Source: Streptomyces sp. NBC_01262 (lineage in GTDB: Bacteria; Actinomycetota; Actinomycetes; Streptomycetales; Streptomycetaceae). Taken from it: a DNA stretch of 64,000 nt. Positions 38,860 through 46,742 of this stretch are shown here, piece after piece. A program made the translations under genes and the position numbers. Below the pieces are notes generated by a model. That model searched no databases. It saw only the letters and a program-made list of their open reading frames with translations, and was not told the DNA's origin. The DNA lies in assembly GCF_036226365.1 (NCBI RefSeq), contig NZ_CP108462.1, forward strand, positions 8,538,001-8,602,000, in the 5' to 3' direction. Position 1 is the stretch's first letter. Each line of letters opens with the position of its first letter.

Positions 38860-40266
38860 ATGCACGGCGACCTCTCCCGCATCACCTTCCGTCCGGCCAA
38901 GGGCTATTCCGCCGTCCTCGCCCAGCAGGGACGCGTCCAGCTCGACGCCGACGCCAACGAACAGGCGGCCATCCAGCTCCACCAGGCCCGCACCACCGCC
39001 GCCGACCTCATCGGCCCGCACGGCGGCCCGGCGGCCGCCAACGGCTTCGGGATCGAATTCCTCCCGGGCGACAACGAACTCGACGACCTGGCCATCGGCG
39101 GCGGCCGCTACTACGTCGACGGCATCCTCCTCGACGCCGACCGTCCCGCGCCCGGGGTCCCCGCAGAGACCGATGCCAACACGGCCGCCGCAGAGCCGGA
39201 GCCGCCCTCCACGTGGTCCTACTGGGACCAGCCCGACGCCTACCGCGACCGCGAGACACCGGCGGACCGCCTGCCCACGAGCTTTCCCTACCTCGTCTAC
39301 CTCAAGGTCTGGGAGCGCAGCGTCACCGCTTCCGAGGACCCCGAGATCCGCGAGGTGGCCCTCGGTGCGGCGCTCCCCGACACCGCCGCCCGCGTGAAGA
39401 CCGTCTGGCAGGTGCTGGCCGTGCCGGGCTCCCAGCTGGGCGAGGTCAAGACCGACACCGATTCGCGCCGCACGGCCTTCGCCGACTGGGCGGCCCGGCA
39501 GGAGGCGCTCGGCGGACGGCTGGCGGTGCGCAGCGAGCGCCCGGCCCGATCGGACGAGGAGCCGTGCCTGGTCAGCCCCGACGCCCGCTACCGGGGCCCG
39601 GAGAACCAGCTCTACCGCGTCGAGATCCACCGCGGCGGCCCGGTGAAGGACAAGGACGGCGCCACCTTCAAGTGGTCCCGGGAGAACGGCTCCGTCGTCT
39701 TCCCCATCGCCTCCCTCACCGGCAGCTGGGCCGAGCTGTCCACCCTCGGCGCCGACGACAAGCTCGACCTCAACGCCGGGGACTGGGTGGAGGTCGTCGA
39801 CTCCGCGTACATCAGCCGCGGCGAGCCCGCCCCCCTGCTCCAGGTCGAGGAGCTCGACCTCCCCGGCCGCCGAGTCCGGCTCTCCGGCGAGCCCCAGCCC
39901 GGCATCGGACGCCTCGCCGAACGCCACCCCTGCCTGCGCCGCTGGGACCAGCGCGGCAGGCTCACCGCGGGCTCGGTGCGCATCCAGGAAGGCACCTGGC
40001 TCGACATCGAGGACGGCGTCCAGGTGTGGTTCGAGCCCGGCGCCACCTACCGCCCCGGCGACTACTGGACCGTCCCCGCCCGCGCGGTCACCGGCACCGT
40101 GGAGTGGCCCCGCAGCGCCGCCGGCGAGCCGCTGCTGCAACGCCCGGCCGGCATCGTCCACCACTACGCCCCGCTCGCCTGGATCGGCGGCAGGGCGACG
40201 CGCTCCCAGGAAGACCTGCGGCTCGCCTTCGGCCCCCTCGCCGGCCCGGTCAACGCCGCCAAGTAG
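38860..40266 (+). CDS. DUF6519-type CIS-associated protein
   Basis: The 468-residue product begins MHGDLSRITFRPAKGYSAVL and continues QQGRVQLDADANEQ, the signature of DUF6519 proteins found near eCIS and phage-tail baseplate genes. Further blocks are YYVDGILLDADRP, SFPYLVYLKVWERSVTASED, ENQLYRVEIHRGGPVKDKDG and TFKWSRENGSVVFPI. The rest is beta-rich (LDLNAGDWVEVVDSAYISRG, RPGDYWTVPARAVTGTVEWP). It is likely an outer baseplate or tail-tip component; exact role is unknown to me. It lies 38 bases after the beta-helix gene. Confidence 0.85.
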   Translation: MHGDLSRITFRPAKGYSAVLAQQGRVQLDADANEQAAIQLHQARTTAADLIGPHGGPAAANGFGIEFLPGDNELDDLAIGGGRYYVDGILLDADRPAPGVPAETDANTAAAEPEPPSTWSYWDQPDAYRDRETPADRLPTSFPYLVYLKVWERSVTASEDPEIREVALGAALPDTAARVKTVWQVLAVPGSQLGEVKTDTDSRRTAFADWAARQEALGGRLAVRSERPARSDEEPCLVSPDARYRGPENQLYRVEIHRGGPVKDKDGATFKWSRENGSVVFPIASLTGSWAELSTLGADDKLDLNAGDWVEVVDSAYISRGEPAPLLQVEELDLPGRRVRLSGEPQPGIGRLAERHPCLRRWDQRGRLTAGSVRIQEGTWLDIEDGVQVWFEPGATYRPGDYWTVPARAVTGTVEWPRSAAGEPLLQRPAGIVHHYAPLAWIGGRATRSQEDLRLAFGPLAGPVNAAK

Positions 40267-40301
40267 ACGCCCAGCAGACGCGGATCGAAAGGTACCCACC
40301 G

Positions 40302-41180
40302 ATGTCCAAGCCGCTGTCCGCCGACAGCCTGCTCAAAGCGCTCCGTGCCGAGGGACTCACCGTCGTCGAGCACCGCACCTGGCGCACCCACAACCGCAAC
40401 AGCAGAGGCGCCTGGGGCCCCGTCAACGGCGTCATGATCCACCACACCGTCACCAAGGGCACCAGGAACTCCGTCGAGCTCTGCTACAACGGCCGTTCCG
40501 ACCTGCCCGGACCCCTGTGCCACGGCGTCATCGCCAAGGACGGCACCGTCTACCTGGTCGGCAACGGCCGCGCCAACCACGCCGGCCTCGGCGACGGCGA
40601 CGTCCTGCGCTCCGTGGTCAACCAGTCCGCGCTGCCACCCGACAACGAGGCCAACACCGACGGCAACACCCACTTCTACGGCTTCGAGTGCGTCAACCTC
40701 GGCGACGGCAAGGACCCCTGGCCGGCAGCGCAGCTCACCGCGATAGAGAAGGCCTCCGCCGCGCTGTGCCGCGCCCACGGCTGGAGCGAGGAGTCCGTCA
40801 TCGGCCATCTCGAATGGCAGCCCGGCAAGATCGACCCCAAGGGCTTCACCATGGCCGCGATGCGCAAGCGCGTCAAAACCCGCCTCGCTGCCAAGCCCAC
40901 GACCCCCACCACCCCCAAGCCCGGAAAACCGAAGTACGAGCCCTTCCCCGGCGCCGACTTCTTCAAGCCCGGCCGCCGCAGCTCCGTCATAACGGCCATG
41001 GGCAAGCGCCTCGTCGCCGAGCACTGCGGCCGCTACGAGGTCGGCCCCGGCCCCGCCTGGTCCGAAGCCGACCGCAGGTCCTACGCCGCCTGGCAGCGCA
41101 AGCTCGGCTACTCCGGCGCCGCCGCCGACGGCACCCCGGGCAGGACCAGCTGGGACCGGCTCCACGTCCCCAATGTCTAG
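40302..41180 (+). CDS. N-acetylmuramoyl-L-alanine amidase with peptidoglycan-binding domain
   Basis: The 292-residue product is an amidase_2/PGRP-type enzyme. GVMIHHTVTKG at about 45 carries the first zinc histidine, then LCHGVIAKDGTVYLVGNGRA, HFYGFECVNLGDGKDPWP and VIGHLEWQPGKIDPKGF with the second His and the catalytic Lys. After a TTPTTPKPGKPK linker, residues 215-292 form a cell-wall-binding domain (FFKPGRRSSVITAMGKRLVA, YAAWQRKLGYSGAAADGTPG). There is no signal peptide, so export would need the CIS or lysis, as for phage endolysins. It is the last gene of the operon. Its TAG shares the CTAG palindrome with the stop of the opposite MMPL gene. Confidence 0.9.
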   Translation: MSKPLSADSLLKALRAEGLTVVEHRTWRTHNRNSRGAWGPVNGVMIHHTVTKGTRNSVELCYNGRSDLPGPLCHGVIAKDGTVYLVGNGRANHAGLGDGDVLRSVVNQSALPPDNEANTDGNTHFYGFECVNLGDGKDPWPAAQLTAIEKASAALCRAHGWSEESVIGHLEWQPGKIDPKGFTMAAMRKRVKTRLAAKPTTPTTPKPGKPKYEPFPGADFFKPGRRSSVITAMGKRLVAEHCGRYEVGPGPAWSEADRRSYAAWQRKLGYSGAAADGTPGRTSWDRLHVPNV

Positions 41181-43300
41181 GGTCCTGAGCGGTCGTCGTC
41201 CGCGGAGGGGTGGTCCAGGCGGCTGGGCCACCACACGCGGTTGCGCAGATCGAGGGTGATCGCGGAGACGAGCACGGACCGGACGATGAAGGTGTCCAGG
41301 AGCACGCCGAAGGCGACGGCGAAGCCGATTTCGGCGAAGCCGACGATGGGGAGGGTGGCGAGCGCGGCGAAGGTGCCGGCGAGGACGAGGCCGGCGGAGG
41401 TGATGACGCCGCCGGTGGCGGCGAGGCCGGTCAGGGTGCCCTGGCGGGTGCCGGAGTGGGCGGTCTCCTCGCGGATGCGGGTCATCAGGAAGATGTTGTA
41501 GTCGATGCCGAGGGCGACGAGGAAGACGAAGACGAAGAGCGGGAAGGCGGTGTCCTCGCCCTCGAAGCCGAAGATGTGACGGAAGGCGAGCGCGCTGACC
41601 CCGAGCGCGGCGGCGAAGGAGAGCACGACGGTGCCGATGAGCACCAGCGGGGCGACCAGGGCGCGCAGCAGGAAGCCGAGGATGATCAGGACGACGACCA
41701 GGATCAGCGGGATGAGCAGCTCGCTGTCGCGCTGAGCCGCGCGGTTGGCGTCGAGAATCGTCGCCGTGCCGCCGCCGACCTTGGCATCGGCGCCGGGGAC
41801 GGCGTGCAGCCTGTCGCGGGCCCGGTCGACGGTGTCCTTGGCGGCCTGGCTGTCGGGGGCGGTCGTGGTGGTGCCCTCCAGGTAGACCAGGCCGTTCTTC
41901 TGCGCCGGGGCCCCGGCCGGGACGCCGACGGAGCCGGGGGCGATGCCCTTGACGGAGGCGAAGGCGGCCTCGACCCGGCCGCTTGCGGAGGCCTTGGCGA
42001 TGACGACCAGCGGCTGGCCGGCGCCCGCGGCGAAGTACCGGGCCTCGACCTCCTGGCCGGTGACCGAGTCCGGCTTGCCGGTGAAGCTCTCCGCGTTGGA
42101 CAGGCCGGCCGCCTTCAGGCTGATCAGGCCCAGCGACAGGACGGCCAGAATCAGCGCCGTCGTCACCCACACCGTGCGCGGCTTGCGGTCGATCCGCTGC
42201 CCGACCCGCGACCACAGGCCCGTACGCGTGGGCTCGGTGGAGCCGACGTGCGGGATCGTGGGCCAGAACACCCAGCGCCCGGCGATGACCAGCAGCGCGG
42301 GGAACAGCGTCATCATCGCGGTCACGCCGATGGTGATGCCGATGGCGGCGACCGGGCCCAGCCCGGAGGTGGAGTTCATCTCGGCGAAGAGCAGGCAGAG
42401 CATGCTGACCGCGACGGTGGCCGCGCTGGCCAGGATGGCGGGCCCGGCCCGGTGCAGGGCCAGGGCCATCGCCTCGTGGCGGTCCTCGTGGCGGCGCAGC
42501 TCCTCGCGGTAGCGGGCGATGAGCAGCAGCGCGTAGTCCGTGCCGGCGCCGAAGACCAGCACGGTCAGGATCCCGGCGCTCTGGGCGTTGACGACCAGGC
42601 CGGCGTGGGTGGCCAGCAGGTAGATGGCGGCCTGGGCGGTGAAGAGGGCGCCGATGACCGACAGCACGGGCACCAGCAGCAGGGCGATGCTGCGGTAGGT
42701 GAGCAGCAGGATGATGACGACCACGGCGAGCGCGGAGTACAGCAGGGTGCCGTCGATGCCGGAGAAGGCGTCGGCGGAGTCGGAGGAGAATCCGCCGGGA
42801 CCGGTGATGTGGACTTCCAGGCCGTCGGTGTTCCCGCTGACGACGCCCCGGATGTCCTTGACCGCGTCCGCGATGCCGTTCCAGCCGCCCTCGTCGACGC
42901 TGATCGGGACGATGAGCTGGGCGGCGCGCGGACCGACCGGACGGTCGTAGGCGGGGCCCAGGGCGCGGGTGCCGAAGATGCCGTGCTGCGTCATGGCCTT
43001 GATGCGGGCGGCGTCCGCCTGGATCTTCGTACGGTCCGCCTGCGTGAGCCCGTCCGGCCGCGCGTAGATCACGACGGCGGGGGCGGTGTCGGGCAGGAAC
43101 TCCTTCTGCAGATTCAGGACCTGCGTGGATTCCGCGCTGCCCGGCAGCCACGAGGACGCGTCGTTCTGCTCGGCGTCCGTGAGCTTCTGGGCCAGCGGCG
43201 CGACCGCCACCAGCAGGACGATCCACAGCACGAGAACGACCCACTTGCTGCGCTTTCCGCAGACGAGCAGGGCCAGCTTGCCTGATGTGCCCGGAGCCAT
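41177..43300 (-). CDS. MMPL-family RND transporter
   Basis: The 707-residue product on the minus strand has the MMPL plan: a transmembrane helix near the N-terminus (SKWVVLVLWIVLLVAVAPLA), a large extracytoplasmic loop, then a block of helices, repeated twice. The two halves each carry the hallmark, GAGTDYALLLIARYREELRR and FLVALGIDYNIFLMTRIREE. The chosen start, MAPGTSGKLALLVCGKRSKW, has GGAGGTGG about 9 bases upstream; the frame is open further but lacks support. MMPL proteins export lipids or small molecules in actinobacteria; the substrate here is unknown. It converges on the CIS operon and the stops overlap. Confidence 0.93.
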   Translation of the reverse strand: MAPGTSGKLALLVCGKRSKWVVLVLWIVLLVAVAPLAQKLTDAEQNDASSWLPGSAESTQVLNLQKEFLPDTAPAVVIYARPDGLTQADRTKIQADAARIKAMTQHGIFGTRALGPAYDRPVGPRAAQLIVPISVDEGGWNGIADAVKDIRGVVSGNTDGLEVHITGPGGFSSDSADAFSGIDGTLLYSALAVVVIILLLTYRSIALLLVPVLSVIGALFTAQAAIYLLATHAGLVVNAQSAGILTVLVFGAGTDYALLLIARYREELRRHEDRHEAMALALHRAGPAILASAATVAVSMLCLLFAEMNSTSGLGPVAAIGITIGVTAMMTLFPALLVIAGRWVFWPTIPHVGSTEPTRTGLWSRVGQRIDRKPRTVWVTTALILAVLSLGLISLKAAGLSNAESFTGKPDSVTGQEVEARYFAAGAGQPLVVIAKASASGRVEAAFASVKGIAPGSVGVPAGAPAQKNGLVYLEGTTTTAPDSQAAKDTVDRARDRLHAVPGADAKVGGGTATILDANRAAQRDSELLIPLILVVVLIILGFLLRALVAPLVLIGTVVLSFAAALGVSALAFRHIFGFEGEDTAFPLFVFVFLVALGIDYNIFLMTRIREETAHSGTRQGTLTGLAATGGVITSAGLVLAGTFAALATLPIVGFAEIGFAVAFGVLLDTFIVRSVLVSAITLDLRNRVWWPSRLDHPSADDDRSGP

Positions 43301-43459
43301 TGCGTCAGCCACCTCCGCCTGTCCAAGGCGTCCCCCGAGGAGTGCGAATGTCTCGGTCAGCATCCCATGGGAAGCCGGTCGCCGCAGCGCGATTACGGAG
43401 CTTGCCAGGTACCCGACCCGAAGGACGTACGACCGGTGCGGCACCGCCATACTGGAGGC

Positions 43460-44125
43460 ATGGCCGTGCAGATCAACCCCAGCATCCTGTCCGCCGACTT
43501 CGCGCGTCTCGCCGAGGAAGCGCGGGCGGTCGAGGGCGCCGACTGGCTCCACGTCGACGTGATGGACAACCACTTCGTCCCCAACCTCACCCTCGGGGTC
43601 CCGGTCGTCGAGTCGCTGAGCAGGGCGACCGACACCCCGCTCGACCTCCACCTCATGATCGAGGACCCGGACCGCTGGGCCCCGGCGTACATCGAGGCGG
43701 GCGCGGGGTCCGTCACCTTCCATGTCGAAGCGGCCGCCGCCCCGGTCCGGCTCGCCCGCGAGATCCGGGCCAAGGGGGCCAGGGCATCCATGGCGCTGAA
43801 GCCCGCCACGCCGATCGAGCCGTACGAGGACCTGCTCCCCGAGCTCGACATGCTGCTGATCATGACCGTCGAGCCCGGCTTCGGCGGCCAGGCCTTCCTC
43901 GACATCATGCTGCCCAAGATCCGCCGTGCCCGCCGGCTGATCGAGAAGCACGGGCTCCAGCTCTGGCTCCAGGTGGACGGCGGGGTGTCCGCGGCCACCA
44001 TCGAGCGCTGCGCCGAGGCCGGCGCCGATGTGTTCGTGGCGGGCTCGGCCGTATACGGCGCGCAGGACCCGGCGGAGGCCGTACGCAACCTGCGCAAGCA
44101 GGCCACGGCGGCCTGCGCCCACTGA
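43460..44125 (+). CDS. rpe: Ribulose-phosphate 3-epimerase
   Basis: The 221-residue TIM-barrel enzyme interconverts ribulose 5-phosphate and xylulose 5-phosphate in the pentose phosphate pathway. INPSILSADFARL is the N-terminal signature. The metal/catalytic block HVDVMDNHFVPNLTLG has His31 and Asp33, and DLHLMIEDP, MTVEPGFGGQAF and QVDGGVSAATI follow with the further metal-binding His and the catalytic Asp. The ATG follows ACTGGAGGC. Ribose phosphates feed riboflavin and histidine synthesis encoded later in the window. The next gene, a sugar-phosphate sensing regulator, is about 100 bases downstream. Confidence 0.95.
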   Translation: MAVQINPSILSADFARLAEEARAVEGADWLHVDVMDNHFVPNLTLGVPVVESLSRATDTPLDLHLMIEDPDRWAPAYIEAGAGSVTFHVEAAAAPVRLAREIRAKGARASMALKPATPIEPYEDLLPELDMLLIMTVEPGFGGQAFLDIMLPKIRRARRLIEKHGLQLWLQVDGGVSAATIERCAEAGADVFVAGSAVYGAQDPAEAVRNLRKQATAACAH

Positions 44126-44226
44126 ACCGGGCGGGACCGAGCGGGCCGGGCCTACGTGTCCGTAACCCCGCACGATCGTGCGAGGATGAGCGCGGAGCCG
44201 ATCAGATGGGCAAACGGGAGAGCGAC

Positions 44227-45240
44227 GTGACCACAGGCCGCACGCAGGTGCGCATGGGCCCAGGAGAGATGGTCCAGGCGGCAGCGATGGCTCGCCGCTT
44301 CTATCTCGAAGGGAAGTCCAAGATCCAGATCGCCGAGGAGTTCGGCGTGAGCCGCTTCAAGGTGGCCCGGGTCCTGGAGACCGCCCTCGAACGCGATCTC
44401 GTACGCATCGAGATCCGCGTCCCCGCCGAGCTGGACGCCGAACGCTCCGACGCGCTCCGCGCCCGCTACGGCCTCCGCCACGCCGTCGTCGTGGAGTCCC
44501 CGGCCGACGAGAGCGACGGCCCCGACCCCGAGAACCTCGGCGCGGTCGCCGCCGACCTGCTGGGCGAGCTGGTCAGCGAGGGCGATGTCCTCGGCCTGGC
44601 CTGGGGCCGCTCGATAATCACCATGGCCAACGCCCTGGACCGCCTCCCGCCCTGCACCGTCGTCCAGCTCACCGGCGTGTACGACGCCGGCACCGCCGAC
44701 CGCGGCTCCGTCGAGGCCGTCCGCACCGCCGCCGCCGTCTCCGGCGGCGAGGCGCACCCGATGTACGCCCCGATGGTGCTCGCCGACCCCGCCACGGCGG
44801 CGGCGCTGCGCGCGCAGAGCGGCATCGCGGCCGCCATGAGCTACTTCGACAAGGTCACCGTCGCCGTGGTCTCCGTCGGCTCCTGGGAGGCGGGCATCTC
44901 CACGGTGCACGACGCGCTCACCGACAAGGAGCGCGAGCACTACGCCTCCCTGGGCGTCGCCGCCGAGATGTCCTCCCACCTCTTCGACGCATCCGGCCGC
45001 CGCGTGGGCCGTGACCTCGGCGAACGCTGCATCACCATCGAGGCCGACCGCCTCCGCCGCATCCCCGAGGTCCTCGCCATCGCGGGCGGCCTGCGCAAGG
45101 CGGCCGCCGTCGACGCCGTCCTGCGGTCCGGACTGGTCACCAGTATCGTCACTGACACCGCGGCAGCGGATTACCTTCTGCATTCCACCGATCCGCTGCC
45201 GCGGCCCGCCCTGGACCGCGCGGACCCCGACGGGTCCTGA
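44227..45240 (+). CDS. SorC/DeoR-type sugar-binding transcriptional regulator
   Basis: The 337-residue regulator starts at GTG 44227 (VTTGRTQVRMGPGEMVQAAA), preceded by GGGAGAGCGAC; an in-frame ATG at 44206 is possible. A helix-turn-helix lies at about 31-52 (SKIQIAEEFGVSRFKVARVL). The rest is the sugar-binding domain of SorC/CggR type, with VLGLAWGRSIITMANAL, VVQLTGVYDAGTADRG, TVAVVSVGSWEAGISTVHD and IAGGLRKAAAVDAVLRSGLV. Ligands of the family are phosphorylated sugars. The place next to rpe suggests a pentose phosphate ligand, an inference. Its stop overlaps the RNase gene start (TGATG). Confidence 0.9.
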   Translation: MTTGRTQVRMGPGEMVQAAAMARRFYLEGKSKIQIAEEFGVSRFKVARVLETALERDLVRIEIRVPAELDAERSDALRARYGLRHAVVVESPADESDGPDPENLGAVAADLLGELVSEGDVLGLAWGRSIITMANALDRLPPCTVVQLTGVYDAGTADRGSVEAVRTAAAVSGGEAHPMYAPMVLADPATAAALRAQSGIAAAMSYFDKVTVAVVSVGSWEAGISTVHDALTDKEREHYASLGVAAEMSSHLFDASGRRVGRDLGERCITIEADRLRRIPEVLAIAGGLRKAAAVDAVLRSGLVTSIVTDTAAADYLLHSTDPLPRPALDRADPDGS

Positions 45241-45617
45241 TGCGCCCAAGGCCCGTTCTGGCCGCGCTGCTGGCATGCCTGACGCTGCTGCTCGGCGCCT
45301 GCACCGCCTCGGGCGCCGGCACCCCCGCCGCGTCGACCGCCGCCTCAACGGTCGCCCAGGCGCGACTGCCCGCCCAGGCCCAGGACACCCTGCAACTGAT
45401 CGACGCGGGCGGCCCCTTCCCCTACGCCAAGGACGGCGCCGTCTTCGGCAACTTCGAGGGCCTGCTGCCCAGCCGGGCGCGCGGCTACTACCACGAGTAC
45501 ACCGTGCCCACCCCGGGGGAGAACGACCGCGGCGCCCGGCGCATCATCACCGGCCAGGGCGGGGAGTTCTACTACACCGACGACCACTACGCGAGCTTCA
45601 GGGCGGTACTGCGATGA
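45240..45617 (+). CDS. RNase Sa-like guanyl-specific ribonuclease, lipoprotein
   Basis: The 125-residue product has a lipoprotein signal (hydrophobic 6-18, lipobox LLGAC with Cys21). The mature part resembles RNase Sa/barnase-type secreted ribonucleases: LPAQAQDTLQLIDAGGPFPY, KDGAVFGNFEGLLP, YYHEYTVPTPG with the catalytic Glu, RGARRIITG with catalytic arginines, and YYTDDHYASF with the catalytic His. RNase Sa has a disulfide joining N- and C-terminal cysteines; both are absent here. The lipid anchor is unusual for this family. It overlaps the SorC gene upstream and the barstar gene downstream (ATGA). Confidence 0.88.
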   Translation: MRPRPVLAALLACLTLLLGACTASGAGTPAASTAASTVAQARLPAQAQDTLQLIDAGGPFPYAKDGAVFGNFEGLLPSRARGYYHEYTVPTPGENDRGARRIITGQGGEFYYTDDHYASFRAVLR

Positions 45618-45931
45618 CCGGGCACGACTGGCGCACCGACGTGCTCGACCTCGCCGGGGTCACCGACAAGGAGACCTTCATGGACCGCTGCGCGAGCGGG
45701 CTGCGCCTGCCCGAGTACTTCGGCCGCAACTGGGACGCCCTCGACGAGTGCCTCGGCGACCCGAGCTGGTGGCCCGAGCAGGACGCCGCCGGGTGGCGGG
45801 TCAGCGTACGCGGCTGGCAGGAGTACGCCGAGCGGCACCCGCACGACTGGACGATCGCCGAGCAGATCTTCGCGGACGCGATGACCGGGTCGGGGGAGGG
45901 GACGCCGCCCGTCGAGATCGTCCTGGAGTAG
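45614..45931 (+). CDS. Barstar-family ribonuclease inhibitor
   Basis: The 105-residue cytoplasmic protein has GVTDKETFMDRCASGLRLPE, YFGRNWDALDECLGDPSWWP and DWTIAEQIFADAM, the barstar fold pattern with the Trp/Asp/Asn inhibitor loop. It begins at an ATG overlapping the RNase stop. Streptomyces barstars such as Sti/SaI14 inhibit RNase Sa-type enzymes, so this is the cognate protector against un-exported RNase. The gene is the last of the rpe-side cluster; no strong terminator is seen before the DUF2975 operator region. Confidence 0.9.
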   Translation: MTGHDWRTDVLDLAGVTDKETFMDRCASGLRLPEYFGRNWDALDECLGDPSWWPEQDAAGWRVSVRGWQEYAERHPHDWTIAEQIFADAMTGSGEGTPPVEIVLE

Positions 45932-45950
45932 GCCGGGGCGGTCGCAGACC

Positions 45951-45979
45951 TTGCCTCGCCTATCGAAATTCGATAGGTT
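45951..45979 (+). promoter_or_regulatory. Promoter of the DUF2975-XRE operon
   Basis: TTGCCT at 45951-45956 and TAGGTT at 45974-45979 are 17 bases apart, a good HrdB-type promoter. The start would be near 45986, so GTG 46009 has a leader of about 22 bases while ATG 45994 would have almost none. This supports the GTG start. Confidence 0.6.
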
Positions 45980-45997
45980 CCCATCGTAAGTCGATGG
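45960..45997 (+). promoter_or_regulatory. Paired palindromic operator over the DUF2975 promoter
   Basis: CTATCGAAATTCGATAG (45960-45976) is a perfect 8-bp palindrome around a central A. CCATCG (45981-45986) and CGATGG (45992-45997) form a second one. Their centres are 21 bases apart, two DNA turns, so dimers would sit on one face. The first covers spacer and -10, the second the start site. The XRE protein of the operon is the likely autorepressor. Confidence 0.6.
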
Positions 45998-46008
45998 AAG
46001 GTCGGGTC

Positions 46009-46500
46009 GTGGGAAAGCTGACAGTGGGTGCGCTACGCGCCGTGCTCGTGGTGGTGCTCACCGGCGCCGTGTTCGTACAGGCAATGATGGTGTGGGTGCT
46101 GGTCAGCGGGAGCGACCCGGAGGACGGGTCGGTCCCGCTGACCCCGCTGCGCGTGATCACGATCCTGGGGATGGTGTCGGTCCAGGTCGCCGTGGTCTGC
46201 GTATGGCGGCTGGTGACGATGGTGCGACGCGGAACCGTGTTCTCTCCTGTCGCTTTCCGGTACGTGGACGGCGTGATCGGTGCGATCGTGGCGGCCGCCC
46301 TCGTGTGGTTCGCCGTGACGGCTGTCAACGCGCCGGGCCAGCGGGAGGATCCGGGCGTCACCCTCATCATGGGCGGGGTCGGCGTGGCCATCCTGGGGGT
46401 CGCGCTCATCGTGCTCGTACTGCGGATGCTGCTCGCCCAGGCCGTCGCGCGCGACGTCGAAGCGTCGCAGATGCAGGCCGAGTTGGACGAGGTGATCTGA
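46009..46500 (+). CDS. DUF2975-type membrane protein
   Basis: The 163-residue product has four hydrophobic segments: about 8-28, 47-67 (ITILGMVSVQVAVVCVWRL), 84-108 (GVIGAIVAAALVWFAVTAV) and 123-145 (GGVGVAILGVALIVLVLRML). This matches DUF2975 (YoaS-like) membrane proteins. The GTG at 46009 has GGAAGG 6 bases upstream and a sensible leader; ATG 45994 is an alternative adding MEGRV. The segment MVRRGTVFSPVAFRYVD is the conserved loop. It is paired with a small XRE regulator whose start overlaps its stop, as in many DUF2975 loci. Function unknown. Confidence 0.88.
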   Translation: MGKLTVGALRAVLVVVLTGAVFVQAMMVWVLVSGSDPEDGSVPLTPLRVITILGMVSVQVAVVCVWRLVTMVRRGTVFSPVAFRYVDGVIGAIVAAALVWFAVTAVNAPGQREDPGVTLIMGGVGVAILGVALIVLVLRMLLAQAVARDVEASQMQAELDEVI

Positions 46501-46742
46501 TGCCGATCGCCGTCGACATCGACGTGATGCTGGCCAGGCGGAAGATGTCCGTGGGCGAGCTCGCGGACCGTGTGGGGATCACTCCCGCCAACCTGGCGGT
46601 ACTCAAGAACGGCCGCGCCAAGGCGGTGCGCTTCGCGACGCTCGCCGCGCTCTGCGAGGTGCTCGACTGCCAGCCGGGCGACCTGCTGCGCTGGGAGGAC
46701 GAGCAGGCCGAGGAGGCCGAGGACGCCGCCCAGGTCCGATGA
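46500..46742 (+). CDS. Small XRE-family (YozG-like) transcriptional regulator
   Basis: The 80-residue protein is a stand-alone Cro/CI-type helix-turn-helix: IDVMLARRKMSVGELADRVG, ITPANLAVLKNGRAKAVRF and ALCEVLDCQPGDLLRWE. The acidic tail (EDEQAEEAEDAA) follows. The ATG shares the A of the previous stop (TGATG). Paired with the DUF2975 membrane protein, it likely represses their joint promoter by the double palindrome at 45960-45997; that link is inferred from position. Confidence 0.9.
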   Translation: MPIAVDIDVMLARRKMSVGELADRVGITPANLAVLKNGRAKAVRFATLAALCEVLDCQPGDLLRWEDEQAEEAEDAAQVR

